Source: Lactiplantibacillus pentosus
GTDB lineage: Bacteria; Bacillota; Bacilli; Lactobacillales; Lactobacillaceae
Length of the DNA: 64,000 bases
Direction: 5' to 3'
Assembly (NCBI RefSeq): GCF_003641185.1
Contig: NZ_CP032757.1
Location: 1,178,001 to 1,242,000, forward strand
Position numbers and translations under genes: made by a program. Below, piece by piece: positions 8,185-16,694 of the stretch. The notes below the pieces were generated by a model. That model was given only the letters and a program-made list of their open reading frames with translations. It searched no databases and had not been told where the DNA came from. Numbering within the stretch: the first letter of the stretch is position 1; every line of letters starts with the position of its first letter.

Positions 8185-8648
8185 TTGATATTCTCCTTTC
8201 AAAATATGACAATGCCAAAATCGGTTTAGTAGCTCTGCTAAATAGCACCGAATGTAGTTTCGGATAAAACCTTCAGCAGGAAAGATTTAATTATTGGAAC
8301 CATTATGGTTACCTGTGGTATGTATTATACTGCTAAGGGTTGGTTATTGGAATAGCTAATTAATTGTTTTTGATATTAAATTGTAAATATTCAGCAGTAT
8401 CAATCGTGCTATTGTGAATAACGAAATTCATAGATCAACTTAGTTAAGATGCCAACATAAAAAGACACTACCTGTTTGTCTAACTGCTCATAATTCGATT
8501 GTCAAAATATCACAATCCCGTCACCACTACTAGGCAACAGATTACTAAAATGTTTATAATCTACCAAGAATGAAGGACTTCACCTACCACATTAATGCGA
8601 TAGGTGAGAGCCTTTTATTGTATTGAATTGTTTAAATCAAAACTAGCC
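8185..8648. other. AT-rich gene-free stretch with one hairpin
   Basis: No supported ORF. An imperfect hairpin at about 8572-8617 (CTTCACCTA with TAGGTGAGAG, then CCTTTTATT) may terminate plus-strand transcription; its tail is not T-rich for the minus-strand gene at 8649. Confidence 0.35.
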
Positions 8649-9449
8649 CTAACATTCCGGCTCATCCCAACTAGCCTGCCCGGTTAGTTGTGTGACATGC
8701 TCATAACGCTTGGAAAATAGCACAGGCGTTATATCTTCCGCCTTGAAAATCTGGATTACATTTTCAGCAACAGGGGCTTCATCATTAATCATGACGTAAA
8801 ATGCAGTATCAGCGTGTTGAGATTGAATCTGGCATTTTTCGATGATAATCGCCGCCGCATAGCTACGATTATCGGCGTTATTCATTGTCCAAACGAGTTT
8901 GGTCGGCCCATGTTCAGCGCTAACCACCACAAAGTCAGCATAACGTGTCTGATTGGACGAGTCAGCAAGTGTTGGTTGGGCGGTAATGTGGAGTTTAACG
9001 GATGTTAGAAAATCATGAACTTGCTCAATAAATAGGCCTTCATGCTGAGTCGCCGTAGCCGAAAATAGATCCTCAATAAACAGTAAAGCATGAAGCAGTT
9101 GAATTTGATGGCGAGCATAATCTTGAGTAGATGTACGCAAAAAGATTTCATGACTTTCGCTATCAAAGGAAACACCACGTCGCTCTATTTGTCCGGTTAG
9201 TAGCTGCAACTGTTGCGGTGACCGACTCGAAAAGCAACCTTCACCTTCTAAATCATCCAATGTATAGCCGCCATCCGTCAGTTTGAGACCTTGCTTGGTT
9301 TCCTGAACAACATAAAAAATAACGGTATCACGATGACGATTGACAAATGGTGTCTCAATCCTTGTGACCTTCTCGTTAGTTGGTGTCCAGTAGTGATGAC
9401 GTGCATAAAAAGCCTCAATCGATGTCACTAGCTGAGATTTTGATTGCAT
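8649..9449 (-). CDS. DUF1828/DUF1829 domain protein
   Basis: A 266-residue soluble protein. The N-terminal third (motifs TPFVNRHRD and LKLTDGGYTLDDLE) matches DUF1828; the rest (tail YADFVVVSA, TKLVWTMNN, AAIIIEK) fits DUF1829. This pair occurs in phage- and island-associated genes of Firmicutes, with unknown function. AAGGGAG lies 8 bases before the ATG at 9449, so that start is preferred over one at 9467. It is divergent from the broken ImmA/IrrE gene, which supports an accessory, mobile origin. A defence or toxin-type role is conjecture. Confidence 0.7.
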   Translation of the reverse strand: MQSKSQLVTSIEAFYARHHYWTPTNEKVTRIETPFVNRHRDTVIFYVVQETKQGLKLTDGGYTLDDLEGEGCFSSRSPQQLQLLTGQIERRGVSFDSESHEIFLRTSTQDYARHQIQLLHALLFIEDLFSATATQHEGLFIEQVHDFLTSVKLHITAQPTLADSSNQTRYADFVVVSAEHGPTKLVWTMNNADNRSYAAAIIIEKCQIQSQHADTAFYVMINDEAPVAENVIQIFKAEDITPVLFSKRYEHVTQLTGQASWDEPEC

Positions 9450-9727
9450 TTTGGCTGCTCCCTTCATCGTAGCTGACTTTAGCGTTCAGGCTTTGTGATA
9501 TTGCTTGGTATGAGTATAGGCTAAAAAGAGGATAAAACGAATAAAAGCGTCACGACATATATTTTTGGAAGTTGAAAGTTGCACTGTCACGCCATGATGT
9601 ATAGACTTAGACCCACAATAAAGATTTAAGGGTCCAAATGATGAATATTTAGGACCGCTGTTTCGCTAAGATAAAGTATTGGTCGGGAATTAGGAAATGG
9701 GTTTATTTGCAAAGGGGGGAACGATCG

Positions 9728-10843
9728 TTGGTCCTAACTAGGGTAGAGGTTCAACAGAAAAACATTGACTGGGCTTTTGGGAAAACTGATTTAAGTCAGG
9801 CTAAGCAAGACCAGCTGTGAGCGACGTTCAATTGGTTACAAGAATCTGATCGCAATTATTTGCATCCGACCGTCAAACAACTGGGGAATTTTGCCAGTCG
9901 AATGCATGTCCCATTTGGAAATCTTCTGCTTCGTAAGATTCCAGAAACAGAGCCGATTCAGTTAGCATTTAGAACCAAGGCCAATGTACCTGCCCAGGTT
10001 AGTTTGAATACCAGGGCCGTTATTTATGAAATGTTGCGAAAACAAGCTTGGTTCAAGACAGAGAGTGGGTATGCTGATAGTGAATTATCTCTGATTGGCG
10101 TGGCAGCGTCCCCACGATATTCCGTTGATGATGTGGTAACCAAAGTTGGGTCCCTGTTGACCTTGAGACACTTTGGAAGTGCCCGGGAACTATTTAATGA
10201 CTTGCGGATGCAAATTGCACGGCATAAAATTCTGGTCATGCAAAAGGGTGGCGCTGGACTGGGGACTAACCGGCCACTACAAGTTGAAGAAGTCCGGGCG
10301 TTTGTCCTATTAGACGGTTACGCACCGTTGATTTTCTTGAATCAAAAGGACAGTTATACGGCCCGAGTATTCTCACTCATCCATGAATTTATCCACATAC
10401 TGAGAGGAACGGATGAACTGTTTGCAACGATTAATCACACTTTGAAAGAAGAACGCTTTATCAATGCGGTGACGGCAAGCTTTCTAATGCCAGCGGAAGA
10501 ATTTGTCACTGAATTTAGAGCTTCTGGAATCAGGAAAGTTGCGACTCGTTTTAATGTGAGTCCATTTGCAGTTGCGATTAGAGCGCGACATTTGGGGTTG
10601 ATTTCTGATGATTTAAATCTGAGTGAGCTTGATTTAGAATCTACAGCTAGCCATAAAAGTGTGGGTGGAAATCCATACTATATGGCACTTAGCTTCAATG
10701 ATAATCGCTATATGACCGCACTAGTTAGGTCTCAAGAGAACGGGACGTTACCACCGACGAAGGCAGCGGCGCTCCTTGGGGTCAGCACTAAAATGTTGGA
10801 TAAGACGATTCGGATATTCAATGAACGCGAGGTCCGATTGTAA
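9728..10843 (+). pseudogene. ImmA/IrrE-type metallopeptidase gene interrupted by in-frame TGA
   Basis: The frame reads from a TTG at 9728, preceded by AAAGGGGGG, through 30 codons to TGA at 9818-9820, then continues uninterrupted to 10843. The part before the stop joins sensibly to the rest: the sequence around PTVKQLGNFASRMHVP matches the N-terminal module of ImmA/IrrE peptidases with an XRE-like start. The zinc motif HEFIH follows at about 10381-10395. Such proteases cleave repressors of mobile elements or stress regulons. From a TTG at 9860 a 327-residue protein could still be made, but no good ribosome site is seen there. Readthrough is possible but unsupported. Confidence 0.8.
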
Positions 10844-10846
10844 AAT

Positions 10847-10891
10847 AACAAATAATTCCCGCACCTAAATTTGATGTGGGAATTATTTGTT
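10847..10891. terminator. Bidirectional terminator
   Basis: The 14-base perfect stem AACAAATAATTCCC / GGGAATTATTTGTT lies between the ImmA/IrrE pseudogene and the convergent lipoprotein gene. AT-rich tails on both sides. Confidence 0.8.
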
Positions 10892-11679
10892 TAGTCAAAG
10901 TCGACGTAGTCTTTCGTGACGGTGTATGATGCAAAATCTTTGTCAGTAGAGAACTTAAACTTCACTTTTTCATTTTTATTCCAATTTTCAGTGTTAACGT
11001 ATTGCGTATCAGTCGTGACGTTGGACTTATCCTTTAATTTGACTACTGCAGAAAAGTTTTTAATATTAGCTCCTGTGGTATTTTCGACGGTTGCACTGTA
11101 TTCAATCCATCCAGAACCATCATCAGTTTTGTCATTAAACTTGATTGATTTGATCAGACTGTCTACAGCTGCATTTCGCGTTGTGTTTTTGTTGGCTGCA
11201 TTGCCGGATCGCCGAAGCTCTACGAGATAAGAATTATATTTTGAATCGACTTTCAAATGGTACTTGTTGTCAATTTTCACCAGAATCGCATTGCGAGCGT
11301 CATACGCCTTATTCCATTTAGTTGAAAAATCGGAGTCGTTATAAGATTTAAGCGCCTTTTTTTGATTCTTCAAACTATTGATGTAAGCAATGGCGTTTTC
11401 TTGTAGGAACGTACTTTTGAACTTTTTGGAAGAATAGCTGGAAATTTGTTTGAGCTCAGCATTGATAAACGACTTATAATCCGATTGATTGATATCCTGG
11501 TCACCAGCTTCATCCGTTAATTTCCAACGTGCTTCGAGTCCTTGTTCCAAGCTGGTGATGAAATCCTTGTCGTAATACTTGGTTTTACTGGTTTTGTTCG
11601 AGCAGCCGACCAGTGTGATTGACAGCAGCAGTGCAAGTAATAGTCCGGTTACTTTACGCCAATGAATATGTGTTGTCAT
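10891..11679 (-). CDS. Lipoprotein with C-terminal FxLYD-like domain
   Basis: 262 residues with a type II signal peptide (hydrophobic run, lipobox LVGC, about residues 10-26). A helical, charged middle region (about 30-160) is followed by a C-terminal beta-rich domain (motifs GWIEYSATVENTTG and KNFSAVVKLKD) like FxLYD domains found in Gram-positive surface lipoproteins. The role is unknown. GGAGG lies 7 bases before the ATG. It is downstream of another lipoprotein gene on the same strand, about 95 bases apart; the two may be co-transcribed. Confidence 0.7.
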   Translation of the reverse strand: MTTHIHWRKVTGLLLALLLSITLVGCSNKTSKTKYYDKDFITSLEQGLEARWKLTDEAGDQDINQSDYKSFINAELKQISSYSSKKFKSTFLQENAIAYINSLKNQKKALKSYNDSDFSTKWNKAYDARNAILVKIDNKYHLKVDSKYNSYLVELRRSGNAANKNTTRNAAVDSLIKSIKFNDKTDDGSGWIEYSATVENTTGANIKNFSAVVKLKDKSNVTTDTQYVNTENWNKNEKVKFKFSTDKDFASYTVTKDYVDFD

Positions 11680-11773
11680 AATGAATCCTCCAATTAATAA
11701 TAAGACTTCAGTATATTGTTTTCGACGTGATGGATCGATCTAGAAGCTCAAATCCAACGGGTTGAGAAACCCG

Positions 11774-12400
11774 TTAATTAAAACTAGTCTTTGTCGTCGT
11801 CACCAATCGATTATGAGTAAATGTGAATGACACCGACGCCCCAGATTTCCCCTTGATACTGGTATAGTTAATAATTTGCGCGCTCAAGACACCCGAACCC
11901 GAGATTGATTCAGCGTTAGGCGCCCCCAGTTTTGCCTCCACTGAACTCAGCGTGTCGCCTTCCTTGATGCCATTGAGCGTGGCTGTTGTGAGTTTGTCAT
12001 TCGGCGTTAGTGAAGCATTGCTATAGCCCTTGGCAACCGCTTTACCACCGTAAAAACTAGCAGTCACAGTTGCACCGCTCAATGATTGATCAACATTGGT
12101 CCAGGTATATTGGGTCGCTTCTTTATCGAGCCCGCTAATACTGGTCTTAGTGCTCTGGTCTGGCTTGCCAAACATTTCCTTGACTTTGGTCTCAGTCGTT
12201 GCGGTGCCGTTGTTGGGAAGCGCAACTTGGATTTGCTTGTAGTTAGCGAGTGAAATGCCAGTCGTCGTTTTAGCGCTTGACGACGACTGTTTGTTAGTAG
12301 ACGCTTTGGAACTGGATGATGATGAACTGCTAGTGCTGCTGCAAGCAGTTAGTGTTAGCCCTGCCAAGAGTACTGCAGTGAGCGTGGTGATTTTCTTCAT
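11774..12400 (-). CDS. Lipoprotein with two BLIP-like (DUF3862) repeats
   Basis: 208 residues: signal peptide with lipobox LTAC, then a Ser-rich low-complexity linker (residues about 20-48), then two related repeats. Each has the pattern of a beta-lactamase-inhibitor-protein-like fold: VKEMFGKPDQSTK...YTWTNV and LSSVEAKLGAPNAES...INYTSI. DUF3862/BLIP-like lipoproteins are common in lactobacilli and their ligands are mostly unknown. GGAGG is present upstream of the ATG. Confidence 0.75.
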   Translation of the reverse strand: MKKITTLTAVLLAGLTLTACSSTSSSSSSSSKASTNKQSSSSAKTTTGISLANYKQIQVALPNNGTATTETKVKEMFGKPDQSTKTSISGLDKEATQYTWTNVDQSLSGATVTASFYGGKAVAKGYSNASLTPNDKLTTATLNGIKEGDTLSSVEAKLGAPNAESISGSGVLSAQIINYTSIKGKSGASVSFTFTHNRLVTTTKTSFN

Positions 12401-12494
12401 GGTGATTCCTCCAAAATAATTACACTTTTTTTGACTTGAGATTGTTGGTCAATGGCCGAAATGCGGTTTAATTCAAGTAGAAAAGGGCACGCTG

Positions 12495-12629
12495 ATGACA
12501 AAGTGGACATACAGCGTATACCTGTCTGCGATGAAGCGTGAGAAGGGTGTTCAAAATATTTGCTGGCAGAAAACTGATCTGACAGGCTTTGAGTCGTGGT
12601 GGAGTAAGCGCTACCAACAAAGGCGGTGA
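12495..12629 (+). CDS. Possible 44-residue protein or gene fragment
   Basis: A short frame with AAAGGG before its ATG, rich in Trp, Tyr, Lys and Arg (WTYSVYL, WQKTDL, FESWWSKRY). The composition looks protein-like rather than random, but no family is recognised. It may be the start of a decayed gene, as the following 500 bases contain no ORF in any frame that I can support. Confidence 0.3.
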   Translation: MTKWTYSVYLSAMKREKGVQNICWQKTDLTGFESWWSKRYQQRR

Positions 12630-13090
12630 CCCACTACAAGCATGTCCGCGAGACAGGCCCCGATTGTAAAATCTCGCAAGTGTGATGGGCGACTACTGTA
12701 TAAACAAATTATAGACGTGAAATAAATATCGTTATAATAACTATACCGTATAACGATGCCAATATTCAGCATATTTCATGTATTTTAAAATCAACAAGTC
12801 AGTTAATAAGCGAGTGTTGTCAAATATGTATACTGTGACGATATGTTGCCTGAGTGTATCAAGCTGATTTGTTTGTCCAATAATTGCCATGACGTCGTAG
12901 CATAGCAGGGCGATGCATCGCATGGTCAATACACGCGTCACGGCTGAATAATCAGACAATCATTATTACACTGCAATCAATCTCGTCACTGCATATCCAG
13001 GCTATACCATTTCATATCACAACCATAAAAAAGCACCCACCAACCAGCGGCAATCGCCAGTCAACAAGCGCCTCAAAGTATATATAATCC
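12630..13090. other. Gene-free stretch before the uspA terminator
   Basis: No ORF with a ribosome site. It reads as decayed intergenic DNA between the accessory region and uspA. Confidence 0.35.
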
Positions 13091-13134
13091 AAAAAAAAGG
13101 CCCCATCTCCCGACTAATCGAGCAAGATGGGGCC
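13091..13134 (-). terminator. Terminator of uspA
   Basis: On the minus strand, the stem GGCCCCATCT / AGATGGGGCC is followed by eight T residues, a few bases after the UspA stop. Confidence 0.9.
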
Positions 13135-13140
13135 GAATAA

Positions 13141-13581
13141 TCAACGAATCACAATCACATTACAAGGGGCGTGGTCGACCACGTAACTCGTCGTTGAGCC
13201 GACGGACACGCGGTTTGGGGAGTCGGCGCCAGTCGCACCGAGTACGATCAAGTCAATCTCCGGATGCTGCTTGGCATAGTCCTCAATGGTGTGCTTAGGA
13301 ATGCCATAACTGATTTCAGTCTTCAGGTTAGGCGCCGATGTGGTGGCGACGAATTGCCGCCGTTTGCGCATGGCGTCCTTGGCGTGAGCTGCTTCGGAAT
13401 CCAGTAGCTCAGCTAAAACTGGGTCGAGTGCCGGGGTGTGATAGGCGCTGTCATCAACGACATAGAGCGCTGTTAAGTTGGCTTGGTGTCGCTGGGCGAT
13501 ATTCACAGCTTCGGTAAACGCCGCTTGGGCAGCATCAGAAGTATCAACAGGAACTAAAATATTAGTATAACGGCTTGGCAT
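13141..13581 (-). CDS. Universal stress protein (UspA family)
   Basis: A 146-residue single-domain protein. It starts with the family pattern NILVPVDTSDAA and ends with the ATP-binding motif G-x2-G-x9-GS/T (GATGAD...VGSTTSYVV) and a final NVIVIR strand, so the ATP-binding subclass is expected. Cytoplasmic; Usp proteins promote survival under stress or in stationary phase. GGAGGTGG lies before the ATG at 13581, which overrules the upstream start at 13596. It is a single gene with its own terminator. Confidence 0.92.
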   Translation of the reverse strand: MPSRYTNILVPVDTSDAAQAAFTEAVNIAQRHQANLTALYVVDDSAYHTPALDPVLAELLDSEAAHAKDAMRKRRQFVATTSAPNLKTEISYGIPKHTIEDYAKQHPEIDLIVLGATGADSPNRVSVGSTTSYVVDHAPCNVIVIR

Positions 13582-13715
13582 CTTAACCACCTCCACTTAT
13601 CTTTATGCTCATTATAATGGATAAGTGGCCGGCAAGAAAATTAAACGCACCTAGTGGGCAAGCGCGCCCAACAGGCGTATATTAAAAGCAATGAATTTCT
13701 TTGGGGGGATCGGGT

Positions 13716-15023
13716 ATGTTCAAGCAAGTTCAACACGCGCTATTGCGGTTTGAGCGGGTCGTCGAGCGGCAGCGGTATTGGCGCGCGCTCCGAGATACGC
13801 TGACATTACTGTTTCCGTTCGTCCTGATTGGGGCGTACGTCAGTTTTTTGAATCAAGCTATTTTTCAGCGCAATGGTTTTTTAAACCGCATTTATTATTT
13901 GAGTCACTGGGTGCCAGGCTTTAAACACCTGACGACCTATACCACGATGCTCAACCTGAGTATTAACGGCATTATTGCGATTATTGGGGCGTTCGCCGCT
14001 GCAAACTTTGTAGCGCGTTCAGCGCAGCGTGATAATTTGCTGGCGGGATTGACCGCGGCGATTAGTTTCATGATGCTTAATATTAATTACAATTATTTTA
14101 GTAATCATGGGCAAGCTACGGGCAGTCGCTTTTTAGAAAATAACCTAGGGACGCAAGGCATTTTTTTGGCATTATTGGTCGGCTTGATCACCGGCTGGTT
14201 GTTTAGCCATCTCGCGCGTCGACCACACGTCCATCAACAGTTAGAGGATCAGACCCACTTGTTAAAACGCGCTCGTCAGAGTTGGGTGCCGATGGTCAGT
14301 GCGTTATTGCTGTTTAGTCTCATTGGTTATGGTATCAGTTTTGTCAGCAAGGGCGGCCTAAACGGGTTGTTCTACGCCGTCTTTACGTTGCCGTTCAGCA
14401 ATCCAGGTGCATCTGTATTGGCAATTATCGGTGTCGGGTCGCTCAGCAATTTGTACTGGTTGATTGGCATTATGGGACCGGTCGATTTCAGCGGCAATAG
14501 CGCAACCAGCACGGTCCAGAACCTGGAATATGCGCTCCAACATGGTTCTGCCTGGGGCGCACCTAATCCGGTAACGTTGCACACTTTATTTGATGCTTTT
14601 GCCAATGTTGGCGGTCCCGGCATGACACTGGCATTGTTGATTGCGATTTTATGGCGGTCACACAACCGCAATTATCGAACCGTGGCGAAAACTAGCGCTT
14701 TACCCGTTTTGTTCAACATTAATCAGCCGTTACTCGTGGGCCTGCCAATCGCCTATAGTCCGATTCTGGCGATTCCATTTTTGTTGGCGCCGATTGCGAG
14801 TATGCTGGTGACGTGGGTCGCACTCAAACTACAGTGGATGCCGCCAGTCGTTTACCCGGTCAGCAAGACGATGCCCGGATTCTTAACGGGCTGGTTAGGA
14901 ACCGGTGGCGATTGGCGCGCTTTACTGGTGAGCGTGCTCAACATCGCGATTGCCACGGCGATTTACTTGCCATTTGTCTTACTAGCGAACCACGTCGATG
15001 AGGGAGGCCAAGCGGATGCTTAA
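13716..15023 (+). CDS. PTS EIIC permease (lactose/cellobiose family), orphan
   Basis: 435 residues, about ten hydrophobic segments, with the EIIC substrate-site region NINQPLLVGLPIAYSP and the PPVVYPV motif near the C-terminus. An EIIC channel normally works with EIIA and EIIB, none of which is encoded here. The substrate may be a beta-glucoside or chitobiose-like sugar, judging by family only. A G-run (TTGGGGGGATC) precedes the ATG at 13716. The stop overlaps the hydrolase start by 8 bases, exactly as in the partial pair at the start of the window. Confidence 0.88.
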   Translation: MFKQVQHALLRFERVVERQRYWRALRDTLTLLFPFVLIGAYVSFLNQAIFQRNGFLNRIYYLSHWVPGFKHLTTYTTMLNLSINGIIAIIGAFAAANFVARSAQRDNLLAGLTAAISFMMLNINYNYFSNHGQATGSRFLENNLGTQGIFLALLVGLITGWLFSHLARRPHVHQQLEDQTHLLKRARQSWVPMVSALLLFSLIGYGISFVSKGGLNGLFYAVFTLPFSNPGASVLAIIGVGSLSNLYWLIGIMGPVDFSGNSATSTVQNLEYALQHGSAWGAPNPVTLHTLFDAFANVGGPGMTLALLIAILWRSHNRNYRTVAKTSALPVLFNINQPLLVGLPIAYSPILAIPFLLAPIASMLVTWVALKLQWMPPVVYPVSKTMPGFLTGWLGTGGDWRALLVSVLNIAIATAIYLPFVLLANHVDEGGQADA

Positions 15024-15882
15024 ACGTAATTGGTGGCGCTGGCTACTCGGATTAGGCTTATTAGTGGCCGTGTGTTGGCCAGCCTATAACTGGAGTCAGG
15101 CCAATATTAAAACGTTGAAAAATACCGGTCGAACGCGGATGGCGCCAGTTATCATGGTGCCGGGATCGAGTGCCTCACAGAACCGGTTTGATAGTTTAAT
15201 TACAGAATTAGGAAAAGAAACGCCGCAAAAACACAGCGTCTTGAAACTCACGGTGGAGACGGACGGGTCCATTAAGTATAGTGGCTCGATTGCCGCCAAT
15301 GATAACGAGCCCTTTATCGTGATTGGCTTCGCTAATAATCGGGATGGCAAGGCGAACATTGACAAACAAGCGGTGTGGCTGAATACGGCCTTTAAAGCGT
15401 TGGTGAAAACTTATCATTTTAATCATTTCTATGCGTTGGGTCATTCCAATGGTGGTTTGATTTGGACGCTATTCTTGGAACGCTACTTGAAGGACAGCCC
15501 TAAGGTTCATATTGACCGGCTGATGACGATTGCGTCGCCGTATAACATGGAATCGACGAGCACGACAGCAAAAACGAGCATGTTCAAGGAGCTCTACCAG
15601 TATCGTTCTGGATTGCCACGCAGCCTGACCGTCTATTCGATTGCCGGAACTGAAAACTATACTAGTGATGGCACGGTACCGTACAATAGTGTCAATTACG
15701 GCAAGTACATCTTCCAAGACCAGGTCAAGCATTTTACGGAGATTACTGTCACGGGCGCCAATACGGCCCATTCGGACTTACCGCAGAATAAACAAATCGT
15801 CAGTCTGATTCGACAATATCTGCTGGCAGAAAACTTGCCAAATAAGATCCGGCAACAAAATGCGCAGCGGGTGCAAAACTAG
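15016..15882 (+). CDS. Membrane-anchored alpha/beta hydrolase, DUF915 family (paralogue)
   Basis: 288 residues, with an N-terminal membrane anchor (about 6-24) and an external hydrolase domain. The nucleophile elbow GHSNGG, the SDGTVP aspartate and the AHSDLP histidine match the paralogue at 345-1226 closely, as do VIMVPGSSASQNRFD and VKHFTEITVTG. GAGGGAGGC precedes the ATG. The 8-base overlap with EIIC suggests coupled translation and a functional link between permease and hydrolase. The substrate is unknown. Confidence 0.85.
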   Translation: MLKRNWWRWLLGLGLLVAVCWPAYNWSQANIKTLKNTGRTRMAPVIMVPGSSASQNRFDSLITELGKETPQKHSVLKLTVETDGSIKYSGSIAANDNEPFIVIGFANNRDGKANIDKQAVWLNTAFKALVKTYHFNHFYALGHSNGGLIWTLFLERYLKDSPKVHIDRLMTIASPYNMESTSTTAKTSMFKELYQYRSGLPRSLTVYSIAGTENYTSDGTVPYNSVNYGKYIFQDQVKHFTEITVTGANTAHSDLPQNKQIVSLIRQYLLAENLPNKIRQQNAQRVQN

Positions 15883-15894
15883 GCCGGCACGCAC

Positions 15895-16047
15895 ATGGAG
15901 TGGAAAATCCGGACAATATCTGCAGTATTTGCAATGCTTACAATATCTGCATTACTTGTAATGCCACACAGTACAGGTGCAATACCGGCAACATCTGCAA
16001 TGCCACACAGTACAGGTGCATGGTCTGCAGACACGCGATTCAAATAG
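15895..16047 (+). CDS. Possible small secreted peptide with internal duplication
   Basis: A 50-residue ORF starting ATG at 15895. Residues 4-23 look like a signal peptide (KIRT then a hydrophobic run), and the rest contains the octapeptide MPHSTGA-type motif twice, encoded by a 21-base direct repeat (15961-15981 and 16000-16020). The ribosome site is weak. No family recognised. The coding call rests on the signal-peptide pattern and in-frame repeat only. Confidence 0.35.
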   Translation: MEWKIRTISAVFAMLTISALLVMPHSTGAIPATSAMPHSTGAWSADTRFK

Positions 16048-16105
16048 CGAGTGATACTGCAGCTGGTTTGGGTCGACACATGAATAAATCAGCTACAAAA
16101 CGAAG

Positions 16106-16163
16106 CAAGCACCGCCGCCGTTATCTCCAGTGAACGAGATAACGGCAGCAGTGCTTGTTTTAT
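16106..16163. terminator. Strong terminator between convergent small ORFs
   Basis: A long inverted repeat, CAAGCAC...CGCCGTTATCTC with GAGATAACGGC...GTGCTTG, followed by TTTTATTT on the plus strand. It would end transcripts from the hydrolase operon. Confidence 0.85.
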
Positions 16164-16210
16164 TTATCATTAATTTTGTATCGCAACATCAGTCTCATGG
16201 TGTCATACTA

Positions 16211-16304
16211 AGTCAGCAGTCAGCAGTCAGCAGTCAGCAGTCAGCAGTCAGCAGTCAGCAGTCAGCAGTCAGCAGTCAGCAGTCAGCAGTCAGCAGTCAG
16301 CAGT
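16211..16304. repeat. 7-bp tandem repeat (AGTCAGC), about 13 copies
   Basis: AGTCAGC is repeated without interruption for about 94 bases. Because 7 is not a multiple of 3, every frame encodes the same heptapeptide pattern and each copy gained or lost shifts any frame running through it. It lies directly after the stop of the minus-strand His/Arg-rich peptide gene (16311). The plus-strand frame across it is not a credible gene. Confidence 0.95.
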
Positions 16305-16310
16305 CCGTGC

Positions 16311-16496
16311 TCAGCGACGATGGCGAGCATGGTGGTGGCTGTGACGCCGCGGATGATGATGTCGAACGTGGCGTTTGACCCGAGTGATGCGTGTGCCACG
16401 GACGCGGAGTGCTTGGGCATTGGTTGCCGGTGTCGCAACTAGTCCGCCACAAATTCCCAGAATAATCAGTGCTGGGAGGATTCGCTGTCGTTTCAT
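16311..16496 (-). CDS. Small secreted His/Arg-rich cationic peptide
   Basis: 61 residues. AAAGGGG lies 9 bases before the ATG. Residues 1-29 form a clear signal peptide (MKRQR, a hydrophobic core, ATNAQA cleavage site). The mature part of about 32 residues is dominated by Arg and His (RHVRHHHPRRHSHHHARHRR). It might bind metal or nucleic acid, or act on membranes as a cationic peptide; none of this is proven. The stop is next to the 7-bp tandem repeat, so stop-codon loss would add a repeat-encoded tail. Confidence 0.6.
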   Translation of the reverse strand: MKRQRILPALIILGICGGLVATPATNAQALRVRGTRITRVKRHVRHHHPRRHSHHHARHRR

Positions 16497-16694
16497 AATC
16501 GATAACCCCTTTAACTAAAACACTTATTCAGTTTATAAGTATTCGGGTTAAAGGTCAAGCCGCCAAGTGTTATTGACTTTACAAAAGCTTAACACGAGAT
16601 TAACCGAGAATTCACAAAAAGCTGGGAAATGTGATTGTAATTTGAACCGTTTTCCTTTAAGGTGAGAGTAATATATAAAAGGGAGTTTCGCATA

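Noticed and set aside
12741-12959. 72-codon minus-strand frame
   Set aside because: No ribosome site and composition unlike a protein with recognisable features.
7300-13100. att repeat of the tRNA-Arg 3-prime end
   Set aside because: Looked for GGTTCGAGTCC-type copies by eye downstream and found none.
15900-16133. 77-codon Cys/Asn-rich frame
   Set aside because: No ribosome site; a different frame here shows a more credible signal peptide, and the end runs into a terminator.
16211-16304. CRISPR array
   Set aside because: The repeat is a perfect 7-bp tandem without spacers; no cas genes nearby.
16130-16378. Plus-strand 82-codon frame with repeated SQQSAVS
   Set aside because: It is produced by the 7-bp tandem repeat and its start lies inside a terminator hairpin, with no ribosome site.
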